This document shows positions 50,891-59,512 of a stretch of DNA of 64,000 nt, piece by piece. The translations under genes were made by a program, and so were the position numbers. Numbering within the stretch: position 1 is the first letter of the stretch; each line of letters opens with the position of its first letter. The stretch is from NCBI GenBank assembly GCA_965230065.1, contig OZ245942.1, forward strand, positions 5,394,001 through 5,458,000, read 5' to 3'. The stretch is from G965230065 sp965230065. Its GTDB lineage: Bacteria; Bacteroidota; Bacteroidia; Cytophagales; Cyclobacteriaceae. The notes beneath the pieces are model-generated. The model had not been told where the DNA came from, did no database searches, and worked only from the letters and a program-made list of their open reading frames with translations.

Positions 50891-50913
50891 TATATTAATT
50901 TTTTTTATTTTTG
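50882..50913 (+). promoter_or_regulatory. Promoter of the DUF6807-ThuA operon
   Basis: TTG at 50882-50884 and TATTTTTG at 50906-50913 match the Bacteroidota -33 and TAnnTTTG -7 elements with a 21-nt spacer. The expected start of transcription is near 50920, giving a leader of about 33 nt before ATG 50953. The TTG is inside the right arm of the LacI operator. Confidence 0.7.
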
Positions 50914-50952
50914 AGATCATCTTGAGATAATCGAATACCTAAAACCATTTAA

Positions 50953-52923
50953 ATGAAACGGATTTCCTGCTTTTTATGCACACTTTGCATATTTACAGCC
51001 ATTATTCAACATACGCTTGCCCAGTCTTTACCCGAAGTGAAATTTACGGTGAGTGCCGGAAAATCTGACCGCATCAATACGCCGGTATCCACTGAGCTCC
51101 AGGGAGTTCCTTTGTTGCAGGAGTCATATAACCTTGCATTGGTAGAAACGACAAATGGTACCGAAAAGCCTGTGTCTTCACAAATTTCTACGGGATATCA
51201 TACCCAACTCAATTGGGTGCTGGAAGGTAAAACCCCGGCAGGTACTGAAAGGATATATGCACTTAAATATGTGCCAAAAACTGAGAAACAGGCTGATGTT
51301 TCAACTGAAGATACCGGTGAAGCAATACAGCTAAAAATCAATGATAAAAATGTGTTGGCCTATCATTACGCCCTCACGCCTGTACCTGAAGAGGTTTCAC
51401 CACTTTATCAGCGGGGAGGCTATATTCACCCCCTTTGGTCGCCTGATGGAGGAGTGATCACGCGCATTCAGCCACCTGATCATTATCATCATTACGGTAT
51501 ATGGAATCCGTGGACTAAAACGGAGTTTGAAGGGCAGGAGGTTGATTTCTGGAATTTGGCAAAAGGGCAGGGGACCGTTCGGGTGAAAGGTGTACCATTC
51601 GTGACGACCGGTGAAGTTTTTGGTGAAATAACCGCTTTGCAAGAGCATGTGGTCTTAGGCCAGGATGCTTCCAAAGATAAAGTGGCCCTCAACGAGGCGT
51701 GGAATGTCCGGGTATGGAATGCTGATCCTGAAGCTGAAGTGTATTTAGTGGATTTCACCTCAACCATGAGTTGTGCTACAACCAGCCCGTTTACCATCAA
51801 AGAATATCGTTATGAAGGGTTTAGCATTCGGGCTAATGAAAGGTGGAATGACCAAACTGCTTCTCTCATCACTTCTGAAGGTTATGATAAATCCGATGGA
51901 AACGGAACCCGGGCACGGTGGGCTGATATCAGTGGGCCAACACAGGCCGGAACTTCCGGGGCCGTGTTTATGACGCATCCTGCTAACTATAATTACCCTG
52001 AAAAATTGAGGATATGGCCGGTTGGTGCAAACGAAGGCAAGGAAAATGTATATTTTAACTTTAACCCAACCCAGGACCGGGACTGGAAGCTGGAACCGGG
52101 TAACAATTACACTTTAAATTACCGGATAATGGTGTACGATGGCAAAATTGACAAAGCTACTGCCGAACGGTATTGGTACGATTTTGCCCATCCGCCCAAA
52201 GTAGAAGTAGTTGTTTATCCTTCCCTGGAAGGAATAAAAGCACTTGTGTATACGAAAAATGGAGAAGGGTTTGTCCATAAAAATATTCCGGCCAGCATTG
52301 AGGCTATTAAAAAATTAGGCAAAGAAAACGGGTTTGAAGTAGTTGCCTCTGAAGACCCCGCTTTATTTACTGAGGAAAATTTGAAGCAATACGATGTGCT
52401 GATCTTCTCCAACACCAACAACGATGTATTTGATACCAAGGCCCAGGAAGCTGCGTTTCAGCGTTATATGCAAAATGGTGGCCGATTTGTAGGCATTCAC
52501 TCGGCCAGCGGTTCTGAACGGGACTGGGACTGGTTTGCGCAAATGCTGGGCGGAAGGTTTTTCAGGCATCCACCCCGGCAGGATTTTGATGTACATGTAC
52601 TAGACCATAATAATCCTTCAACCTCGTTTTTACCAGAAGTGTGGAATATTAAAGATGATGAGTGCTATTATCTCAAACACATGAACCCCGATATGCACGT
52701 TTTGATGGCAGCTGATTTGCAAACAGTAGAAGATGAAAAAATGGCAGAGTATCCCGGTGATACTTTCGGCAATTTACTGCCCATTGCCTGGTGTCATGAG
52801 TTTGATGGTGGGCGGCAATGGTATACCGCTTTAGGGCATAAGTCAGAACATTATTCAGACCCAATGCTCATGCAACATATTTTAGGAGGGATCAGATGGG
52901 TGGTAAGTGATGAGCATCCCTGA
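50953..52923 (+). CDS. DUF6807-ThuA fusion protein, exported
   Basis: A 656-residue exported protein with signal peptide (MKRISCFLCTLCIFTAIIQ to LAQ). A DUF6807 (PmoA-like) domain spans about 110-395 (GGYIHPLWSPDGGVITRIQPPDHYHHYGIWNPW), followed by a ThuA-like glutamine-amidotransferase-fold domain (about 420-652; VLIFSNTNNDVF, GRFVGIHSASG, LGGRFFRHPP, HEFDGGRQWYTALGH). ThuA-family proteins take part in 3-keto-trehalose use in rhizobia. First gene of the LacI-controlled operon. The fusion probably acts on an oxidised glycoside in the periplasm. Confidence 0.9.
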   Translation: MKRISCFLCTLCIFTAIIQHTLAQSLPEVKFTVSAGKSDRINTPVSTELQGVPLLQESYNLALVETTNGTEKPVSSQISTGYHTQLNWVLEGKTPAGTERIYALKYVPKTEKQADVSTEDTGEAIQLKINDKNVLAYHYALTPVPEEVSPLYQRGGYIHPLWSPDGGVITRIQPPDHYHHYGIWNPWTKTEFEGQEVDFWNLAKGQGTVRVKGVPFVTTGEVFGEITALQEHVVLGQDASKDKVALNEAWNVRVWNADPEAEVYLVDFTSTMSCATTSPFTIKEYRYEGFSIRANERWNDQTASLITSEGYDKSDGNGTRARWADISGPTQAGTSGAVFMTHPANYNYPEKLRIWPVGANEGKENVYFNFNPTQDRDWKLEPGNNYTLNYRIMVYDGKIDKATAERYWYDFAHPPKVEVVVYPSLEGIKALVYTKNGEGFVHKNIPASIEAIKKLGKENGFEVVASEDPALFTEENLKQYDVLIFSNTNNDVFDTKAQEAAFQRYMQNGGRFVGIHSASGSERDWDWFAQMLGGRFFRHPPRQDFDVHVLDHNNPSTSFLPEVWNIKDDECYYLKHMNPDMHVLMAADLQTVEDEKMAEYPGDTFGNLLPIAWCHEFDGGRQWYTALGHKSEHYSDPMLMQHILGGIRWVVSDEHP

Positions 52924-52970
52924 TTACAGCATTTGACAAATTAATATTTACTGAAACATAAAGCATTAAG

Positions 52971-54392
52971 ATGGAAAAGAAAAACCACATCAGCAGAAGA
53001 AATTATCTGAAAAAATCATTGATAGGTACGGCAGGGGCTTTTGTTGTTCCAACAATTGTCCCTTCTTCAGTGTTTGGCAAAAATGCACCTTCCAACAAAA
53101 TCAATATCGGACAAATTGGCTTTGGCCGCATTGCCCAGGGGCACGATTTGCCTGAAACCATGAAATACGATGTAGCAAGGGTCATTGCCGTAAGTGATGT
53201 TGACAGCAAGAGAGCACTGGACGGCAAGAAATTCATTGAAAAGTATTATACTGATAAAAAAGGGAAGCCCAACTATGTGGATGTACGCACCTATGGGGAT
53301 TATCGGGAAATGCTTGCTAACAAAGATATTGATGCTGTTATCATCAGTACCCCTGACCACTGGCATGCCCAGCCAGCCATTGAAGCGGCTATTGCCGGAA
53401 AAGACATTTATTTGCAAAAACCCACTTCCCTTACCATTGAAGAAGGCAGGGCCATGAGCAACATCATTCACCGCACGGGGCGGGTATTTCAATTGGGAAG
53501 CCAGCAGCGTTCCATGAACCCCTGGCCCCAGTTTAAAAAAGCCTGTGAATTGGTGAGAAATGGCAGGATTGGAGAAATTCATACCATCAAAGTGGGGCTT
53601 CCGGGTGACCCTGGAGGGGAAGAAGAACCCGTGATGCCCATTCCTGATAACCTGAATTATGATATGTGGCTGGGCTCAACCCCTTATGTGTACTATACTG
53701 AGAAACGGGTACATCCTCAGCACGATTATTCCCGTCCGGGCTGGTTGCGATGCGAGCAGTTTGGAGCCGGCATGATCACCGGTTGGGGTGTACACCACAT
53801 CGACATTGCACATTGGGGGATGGGTACTGAATACACCGGGCCTGTTGAGGTGGAAGCTTCTGCACAATTTCCTAAATCTGGTCTATGGAATGTGCATGGC
53901 GATTTTAACGTAACTGCAAAATATGCCAACGGCGTAACCATGCTGGTAAGCGGGGATTATCCTAACGGGGTACGCTTTGAAGGCTCAGATGGATGGATAT
54001 TTGTTTCCAGGGGAAATGCCAGCGTAACAGCAAGTGATCCTAATTTTGATCCTGAGAATATTCCTTTTGATGCGAATGACAAAAAAATACTGACCTCAGA
54101 AATCGGGGAAAACGAAATCCATCTTTATGAAAGCCCGGAGCAACATGGCAACTGGTTGGATTGCATTCAGAGCAGAGAACAAACCATTTCCCCGGCAGAG
54201 GTAGCCCATCGTTCCTGCAGTGCCTGCCTGATTTCACACATTGCCATGAAAGTGCCCCGTAAACTTTATTGGGATCCTGTGAATGAACGCTTTAAGAACG
54301 ACGATGAAGCCAATGCGATGTTAACCAGGGCTCAGCGGTATCCCTGGGGCTACAAACATATTGACGCGTTAAAATCAACTTACTTTAAATAA
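52971..54392 (+). CDS. Gfo/Idh/MocA-family oxidoreductase, exported
   Basis: A 473-residue oxidoreductase with a twin-arginine type signal (SRRNYLKKSLIGTAGAFVV). The Rossmann domain has IGQIGFGRIAQGH and DAVIISTPDHWHAQPAIEAAIAGKDIYLQKPTSLTIEEG, the family's EKP-like (QKP) motif, and QLGSQQRSM; the C-terminal domain has GAGMITGWGVHHIDIAHWG. Such secreted members are NAD(P)-bound sugar dehydrogenases or glycosyl-bond lyases of the AL/Gfo type. It follows the ThuA fusion by 47 nt. Confidence 0.93.
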   Translation: MEKKNHISRRNYLKKSLIGTAGAFVVPTIVPSSVFGKNAPSNKINIGQIGFGRIAQGHDLPETMKYDVARVIAVSDVDSKRALDGKKFIEKYYTDKKGKPNYVDVRTYGDYREMLANKDIDAVIISTPDHWHAQPAIEAAIAGKDIYLQKPTSLTIEEGRAMSNIIHRTGRVFQLGSQQRSMNPWPQFKKACELVRNGRIGEIHTIKVGLPGDPGGEEEPVMPIPDNLNYDMWLGSTPYVYYTEKRVHPQHDYSRPGWLRCEQFGAGMITGWGVHHIDIAHWGMGTEYTGPVEVEASAQFPKSGLWNVHGDFNVTAKYANGVTMLVSGDYPNGVRFEGSDGWIFVSRGNASVTASDPNFDPENIPFDANDKKILTSEIGENEIHLYESPEQHGNWLDCIQSREQTISPAEVAHRSCSACLISHIAMKVPRKLYWDPVNERFKNDDEANAMLTRAQRYPWGYKHIDALKSTYFK

Positions 54393-54411
54393 TTTCTTTA
54401 CATTTACGGTT

Positions 54412-54455
54412 GCCTGTATTAGGTTTGTGTGTTTAAACCTAATCAGGCTTTTTTT
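54412..54455 (+). terminator. Strong intrinsic terminator inside the LacI-controlled operon
   Basis: GCCTG-T-ATTAGGTTT (54412-54426) pairs with AAACCTAAT (54435-54443) and CAGGC (54444-54448), 14 pairs with a single bulged T and an 8-nt loop, followed by seven T (54449-54455). It lies 20 nt after one gene's stop and ends 15 nt before the next gene's ATG at 54471. It should stop or attenuate transcription into the TRAP genes. Confidence 0.85.
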
Positions 54456-54470
54456 GTAAACCCCAAAGAA

Positions 54471-55883
54471 ATGAACCTAAAACTACTAATTTTCTTTTCT
54501 TCTTTGTTGTTTGTGGGATGTACTGCTTCTCAGGATACTGAAGAACAAACTGGAACAAGCACGACAAATTTTACCGGAGCTCCAGGCGAAGTTAAGTTGA
54601 TGACCGTAGATCCCGGGCATTTTCATGCTGCGCTTGTGCAGAAATTTATGTACGATCAGGTAGATTCCGTAGTACATGTGTATGCACCGGAAGGGGAGGA
54701 TTTACAAATGCACTTAAATCGTATAGAAAGCTTCAATAATCGGGAAGAAAACCCTACGAGTTGGGTTGAAGAAGTATACACCGGACCGGATTTCTTTGAG
54801 AAGATGCTAACAAAAAAGCCAGGTAATGTGGTAATGCTTTCGGGTAACAATGCCAAAAAAACGCAGTATATCAGGGCTTCAATAAGCGCAGGGCTGAACG
54901 TTTTGGCTGATAAACCCATGGTCATCAAACCAGATGAATATCCCATTTTATTATCAGCTTTTGAATTAGCCAAAGAAAATGATGTTTTGTTGTACGACAT
55001 TATGACAGAACGTTATGAAATTACCACTATGCTACAAAAGGCATTGTCTCAAAAGCCTGAAGTATTTGGGGAATTGGTAAAAGGCACCCCGGAAGAGCCT
55101 GCCATTTCTAAAGAAAGTGTGCACCATTTTTTCAAGTATGTTGCTGGTAGTCCCCTGATTCGTCCAGCCTGGTTTTTTGACGTAGACCAACAGGGAGAAG
55201 GTATTGTGGATGTATCTACCCATCTGGTAGACCTGATTTTGTGGGAGTGTTTCCCCGAAGAAGGCATTGACACTACTGAAGTAGACGTGGTAAAAACCCG
55301 GAGATGGGATACCCGGCTTACCCCAAGCCAGTTTGAAAAAGTAACCGGTTTAACAGAATATCCTGATTATTTGCAGAAAGATATTGTAGAAGATTCCGTT
55401 TTGAGTACTTACTCTAATGGAGAATTTGTATTTACAGCCAGGGGGGTACATGGTAAAGTTTCGGTAATCTGGAATTACCAGGCTCCGGAAGGGGCAAAAG
55501 ACACCCATTTTTCCATGATGCGGGGCACGATGGCTAATCTGGTCATCCGGCAGGATGAACCACAAAATTACCAGCCAATCTTGTATGTGGAACCAACAGC
55601 TGAGGCTGATATGGAAAATTTTGAGTCATATTTACAAACGGCGCTCGACCAGTTAAATGAGCAATTTCCCGGGCTTTCCATGAAATCTTCTGAAAATGGT
55701 TGGGAAATCTCAATTCCTGACAAATACAAGCTAGGGCATGAGGCTCATTTTGCACAGGTTACTGAAAAATACTTGCAGTACCTTGTGGATGGTAACATTC
55801 CAGATTGGGAATTATCTAACATGATTACAAAATATTATTTAACTATGCAGGCATATCAGAAGAGCAGGGAAGAGAATATGTAA
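54471..55883 (+). CDS. Gfo/Idh/MocA-like lipoprotein oxidoreductase
   Basis: A 470-residue lipoprotein (lipobox ending at Cys17, LLFVGC). The Rossmann part shows VKLMTVDPGHFHAALVQ and NVLADKPMVIKPDEYPILLSAFELAKE with the family's ADKPM motif; the C-terminal half matches the putative oxidoreductase C-terminal domain (FDVDQQGEGIVDVSTHLVDLI). Likely a periplasmic sugar oxidoreductase acting with the preceding gene. I start at ATG 54471; an earlier in-frame GTG at 54429 lies on the terminator hairpin. Confidence 0.9.
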   Translation: MNLKLLIFFSSLLFVGCTASQDTEEQTGTSTTNFTGAPGEVKLMTVDPGHFHAALVQKFMYDQVDSVVHVYAPEGEDLQMHLNRIESFNNREENPTSWVEEVYTGPDFFEKMLTKKPGNVVMLSGNNAKKTQYIRASISAGLNVLADKPMVIKPDEYPILLSAFELAKENDVLLYDIMTERYEITTMLQKALSQKPEVFGELVKGTPEEPAISKESVHHFFKYVAGSPLIRPAWFFDVDQQGEGIVDVSTHLVDLILWECFPEEGIDTTEVDVVKTRRWDTRLTPSQFEKVTGLTEYPDYLQKDIVEDSVLSTYSNGEFVFTARGVHGKVSVIWNYQAPEGAKDTHFSMMRGTMANLVIRQDEPQNYQPILYVEPTAEADMENFESYLQTALDQLNEQFPGLSMKSSENGWEISIPDKYKLGHEAHFAQVTEKYLQYLVDGNIPDWELSNMITKYYLTMQAYQKSREENM

Positions 55884-55940
55884 GTGCCTTTCGGAAGGAT
55901 TTGCTTGTTTTGTTGAACCAATTATTATCCAGTACGATAT

Positions 55941-56939
55941 ATGAAAGTGCGATTTCAGTTTATTAACAATGCAAAGCTCATGCCCTGGGCTTTATTTCTC
56001 ATATTGTTTGGGGCTTGTAATAGCAGCGAGGATGTTAAGGTGCTGCGTTTGGCCCATGGGTTATCCCCCGATCACTCCGTGCATATAGCCATGGAATATA
56101 TGGCCGAGCAATTGGCCAAGAAGTCTAACGGTACCATGCAAATAAAAATTTATCCAAGTGGGCAATTGGGGGCTGAACGTGAATGTTTGGAGTTGTTGCA
56201 GTTTGGGAGTTTGGCCATGACCAAAGTTTCTGCATCCGTGATGGAAGGTTTTGTAGAAAAGTACAAAGTATTCGGATTGCCCTATATTTTCGAGAGCAAG
56301 GAACATGCTTTTGAAGTTTTAGACGGGCCTATCGGAAAAGAAATTCTGCTATCAGGTGAAGATATGTGGCTCCGTGGGCTGGGCTTTTACGATGCCGGGT
56401 CTCGAAGCTTTTACACAAAAGAAAGGCCCATAGAAGAACCCTCAGATTTGTCCGGTTTAAAAGTCAGGGTAATGAAAAGCAATACAGCCATGAATATGGT
56501 AAATGCCATGGGAGGATCGCCCACACCTATTTCCTGGGGAGAATTATATACTGCCCTTCAATCGGGCGTGGTAGATGGGGCTGAAAATAACCCGCCAAGC
56601 TTTTATCTTTCCAGGCACTACGAAGTTTGCAAGTATTATTCTATTGATGAGCATACCCAGGTGCCGGACGTTTTTCTAATCAGCAAAATTATCTGGGATA
56701 ATCTTACCTCTCAGCAACAACAATGGGTACAGGAAGCCGCTGATGAATCAGTGGCACACCAGCGGGTATTGTGGGAAGAATCGGAGCAGGAGGCCATGGA
56801 GGAAGTGAAAAAGGCCGGAGTGGAAATTAACTATCCTGATAAAGAGCCTTTCATGGAAGCAGTAGAGAGCATTTTTGAAAGCTATAAAGATAATGAAGTC
56901 TTATATCCCCTCATCCAAAAAATCAGAGCCGTAGAGTGA
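55941..56939 (+). CDS. dctP: TRAP transporter solute-binding protein DctP
   Basis: A 332-residue DctP-family solute-binding protein. The N-terminus is a lipoprotein-like signal with Cys26 (LILFGAC). Family segments are LRLAHGLSPDHSVHIAMEYMAEQLAKKSNGTMQI, PSGQLGAERECLELLQFG, LKVRVMKSNTAMNMVNAMGGSPTPISWGELYTALQSGVVDGAENN. The conserved Arg in VRVM usually binds a carboxylate, so the ligand is probably an organic or sugar acid. Its stop overlaps the dctQ GTG start by 4 nt. Confidence 0.95.
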   Translation: MKVRFQFINNAKLMPWALFLILFGACNSSEDVKVLRLAHGLSPDHSVHIAMEYMAEQLAKKSNGTMQIKIYPSGQLGAERECLELLQFGSLAMTKVSASVMEGFVEKYKVFGLPYIFESKEHAFEVLDGPIGKEILLSGEDMWLRGLGFYDAGSRSFYTKERPIEEPSDLSGLKVRVMKSNTAMNMVNAMGGSPTPISWGELYTALQSGVVDGAENNPPSFYLSRHYEVCKYYSIDEHTQVPDVFLISKIIWDNLTSQQQQWVQEAADESVAHQRVLWEESEQEAMEEVKKAGVEINYPDKEPFMEAVESIFESYKDNEVLYPLIQKIRAVE

Positions 56940-57430
56940 ACCAACAACCTTTCCGAAAAAATGTCGACAAGCTGGTAAGAATCTTACTGGTATTTTTAAT
57001 GTCTGTTATTGTTATTGATGTCCTGATTCAGGTTATCAGCCGCTATCTTTTCCAATCCCCCTTGGGATTTACGGATGAATTGGCAGGTTATTTATTAATC
57101 TGGGTCGGATTGCTGGGTGCCGCTTATGCCACCGGTGAAAAGCAACATTTGGCCATAGATCTTATTTCAGGCAAATTTTCCCCAAATAACAAAAAAAAAC
57201 TTGACCTGTTCATCACCATTTGTGTATGTGCTTTTGCTTTCAGTGTATTAGTTGTTGGTGGAATTTGGCTGGTTTATACTAGTTTTTTGTTTGGACAGAT
57301 CTCCGCAGCCATGGAAGTGCCTCTTGGCATAGTATACCTGGTTGTTCCCCTCTCCGGATTTTTGATCGTCTACTACAGCATTGACAACCTATTATTAGAT
57401 TTCAAAAACACCGAACAAACTGTACAATAA
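56936..57430 (+). CDS. dctQ: TRAP transporter small membrane subunit DctQ
   Basis: A 164-residue four-helix membrane protein. It has the DctQ pattern FQSPLGFTDELAGYLLIWVGLLGAAYATGEKQHLAIDL. It is the small subunit of the TRAP permease. The start is a GTG at 56936 overlapping the dctP stop (GTGA); no nearby ATG preserves the first helix. It ends 8 nt before dctM. Confidence 0.93.
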   Translation: MNQQPFRKNVDKLVRILLVFLMSVIVIDVLIQVISRYLFQSPLGFTDELAGYLLIWVGLLGAAYATGEKQHLAIDLISGKFSPNNKKKLDLFITICVCAFAFSVLVVGGIWLVYTSFLFGQISAAMEVPLGIVYLVVPLSGFLIVYYSIDNLLLDFKNTEQTVQ

Positions 57431-57438
57431 CATAATCC

Positions 57439-58737
57439 ATGGAATCATTTCAAATTTTAGTATTGGTACTCACTTTTGTTTTTTTTATTGGAGTGGGAGT
57501 GCCAATTGCTTATAGTATCGGGCTGGCTGGTATCATTACCATGCTTATGTCCATAGATTTTCTGCCTGCTGCCACCACATTTGCCCAGCGCATGGCTACC
57601 GGGTTGGATAGTTTTACTTTATTAGCTATTCCTCTCTTCATATTCGCCGGTCAGTTGATGAACAACGGTGGTATAGCCACCCGATTGATAGATTTCGCCA
57701 AAGTGCTGGTTGGCCGGCTACCCGGTGGTTTAGCAGTGGTCAACATTTTTGCCAATATGCTGTTTGGTGCTATTTCAGGGTCTGCTGGTGCTTCAGCATC
57801 TGCTATTGGAAGTATCATGCACCCAAAAATGAAAGAGGAAGGGTATGACGAAAGGTTTTCTGCCGCTGTCAATATTACTTCAGCAACTACAGGGCTTGTA
57901 ATTCCACCCAGTAATATTTTAATTATTTATTCACTGGCCAGTGGGGGAGTCTCCATTGCTGCTTTGTTCCTGGCAGGATATATACCTGGTATATTAACAG
58001 GTTTTGCCCTGATTGGTTTTGCAGCAGCCTATGCTTACAGGCATAATTATCCGGTCGGAGCGAAAACACCTATCAAAGAAGGATTTGTAAAGTTCATGTC
58101 AGCGTTACCGAGCTTATTGTTATTGGTAATTGTGCTGGGAGGAATTGTTGCCGGTATTTTTACCGCTACCGAAGCATCGGGTGTAGCGGTATTGTATTGC
58201 CTGGTTTTGGCTTTTATTTATCGGGAAATACAATGGAAAGACATGCCGGGGATCATCATTCAAACGACCCTGACAACCTGTATTGTATTATTATTGGTGG
58301 CTACTTCCATTGGTTTGTCATGGGTGATGGCCTATCAGGAAATCCCTCAGTCGGTGAGTGCGGCTTTGCTACAACTCAGCGATAACCCGTTTGTAATCCT
58401 GCTCATCATCAACCTGATACTATTATTTGTGGGGGTTTTCATGGATATGACGCCAGCAGTTTTGATTTTCACACCTATTTTTCTTCCGATTGTTACTGAG
58501 CAATTGGGTATTGATCCTATCCATTTTGGTATCATTTTAATCATGAATCTTTGTGTAGGGTTGTGTACACCTCCTGTAGGAACAATTCTATTTATTGGAT
58601 GTAGCGTAGCAAATATCAAAATTCAATCTGTGATCAGGCCCTTGATACCCTTTTTTCTGGCAATGATTGTAGTTTTATTATTGGTGACTTATATCCCTGA
58701 AATCAGTTTATGGTTTCCTTCTTTATTTGGGTTTTAA
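57439..58737 (+). CDS. dctM: TRAP transporter large permease subunit DctM
   Basis: A 432-residue membrane protein with about 12 helices. Signature segments are LLAIPLFIFAGQLMNNGGIATRLI, AISGSAGASASAIGSIMHPKMKEEGYD, and NLCVGLCTPPVGTILFIG. It is the Na+-coupled translocation subunit of the TRAP system, completing dctPQM. Downstream is a 300-nt gap with a long inverted repeat. Confidence 0.96.
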   Translation: MESFQILVLVLTFVFFIGVGVPIAYSIGLAGIITMLMSIDFLPAATTFAQRMATGLDSFTLLAIPLFIFAGQLMNNGGIATRLIDFAKVLVGRLPGGLAVVNIFANMLFGAISGSAGASASAIGSIMHPKMKEEGYDERFSAAVNITSATTGLVIPPSNILIIYSLASGGVSIAALFLAGYIPGILTGFALIGFAAAYAYRHNYPVGAKTPIKEGFVKFMSALPSLLLLVIVLGGIVAGIFTATEASGVAVLYCLVLAFIYREIQWKDMPGIIIQTTLTTCIVLLLVATSIGLSWVMAYQEIPQSVSAALLQLSDNPFVILLIINLILLFVGVFMDMTPAVLIFTPIFLPIVTEQLGIDPIHFGIILIMNLCVGLCTPPVGTILFIGCSVANIKIQSVIRPLIPFFLAMIVVLLLVTYIPEISLWFPSLFGF

Positions 58738-59036
58738 TACATTGAGGTTATTATTAATCTGCTTTTTAGATACCGTAGGTTAAGAATTTTTCACGAAAAG
58801 CTCGTAAAACAAATAACCCAAAGTGAGTGTGAAAAATTCTTATGCATCAAAAACCATTCACACCATAGCCTGCGTGTTTTTCTTGTTGAAAGGTAAATTC
58901 TTCCTTTTCCCAAATAGAGTTTCGTTCTGTCTTTCATAGCGTTTCAAGGATGATATAAAGCTATTTCAGGGCGAACTTATATGTTTTGTAACTAATATTA
59001 TGTTAATAAAAAATTCAAGCCGACAAAATGAATCAA
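58738..59036. other. Gap after dctM with a long inverted repeat
   Basis: Roughly 300 nt with no gene I can support. It holds the 14-nt inverted repeat described separately (58781-58842), then AT-rich sequence. A minus-strand frame of about 48 codons starting near 58940 is too short and matches nothing I know. Confidence 0.4.
58781..58842. repeat. Perfect 14-nt inverted repeat with 34-nt loop
   Basis: TAAGAATTTTTCAC (58781-58794) and GTGAAAAATTCTTA (58829-58842) are exact complements. The intervening 34 nt include CGAAAAGCTCGT. It could end dctM transcription, or be the ends of a degraded MITE-like element. Confidence 0.55.
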
Positions 59037-59426
59037 TTAACCAAAAGAATCAGAAAGCAAAGCCTTAACTAAATCCAATACATTATTCTGAGCACTATCA
59101 AATTTGCGCATTAGCTCATAATACTCTTTATCTAACAAAACTCCTTCTGTTATTTGAAAAAAACCTCTGATAAATAATATGTATAAGGCAATTCTCCGGG
59201 AATGGTCTTTATTTTCATCAAAAAATTTGCGTACTAACGTATTGACTCTATACATGCTCTTCTTCTCATTTAGCAAATATTTATTAAAGGCCCAGTGAAA
59301 GTTATCGCAATGTATTGCAAAATTAAAACCTGTAAGAAATTGCTGCTGGGGCAAAACATCTTTATATTGATTAAAGAACTGCTCAGCAGCTTGCGGATGT
59401 TTTAATAGTTCAGAGTAAGTTATCAT
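59037..59426 (-). CDS. Unknown 129-residue helical protein
   Basis: A 129-residue soluble protein without a recognised domain. It is predicted mostly helical, with FNFAIHCDNFHWAFNKYLL, RRIALYILFIRGFF and LLDKEYYELMRKFDSAQNN. No signal peptide or full membrane helix. It is divergent from the LytTR response regulator gene (86-nt gap), which hints at joint regulation only. AT-rich codon use resembles the neighbouring response regulator gene. The single ATG is at 59426. Confidence 0.5.
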   Translation of the reverse strand: MITYSELLKHPQAAEQFFNQYKDVLPQQQFLTGFNFAIHCDNFHWAFNKYLLNEKKSMYRVNTLVRKFFDENKDHSRRIALYILFIRGFFQITEGVLLDKEYYELMRKFDSAQNNVLDLVKALLSDSFG

Positions 59427-59512
59427 ATACGTCCTGATTGGCTAATGAAAACAAATATATGAAAAGTTATAAACAATATCAAAATAGTTAAATTAATATC
59501 TAGCTTATTGAA

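Noticed and set aside
53067..53582. Minus-strand open frame of 171 codons inside the Gfo/Idh/MocA gene
   Set aside because: Antisense shadow; the plus-strand gene has complete family motifs.
58845..58985. Transposase remnant after dctM
   Set aside because: Short frames carry no transposase motif in any reading; the inverted repeat alone is not enough evidence.
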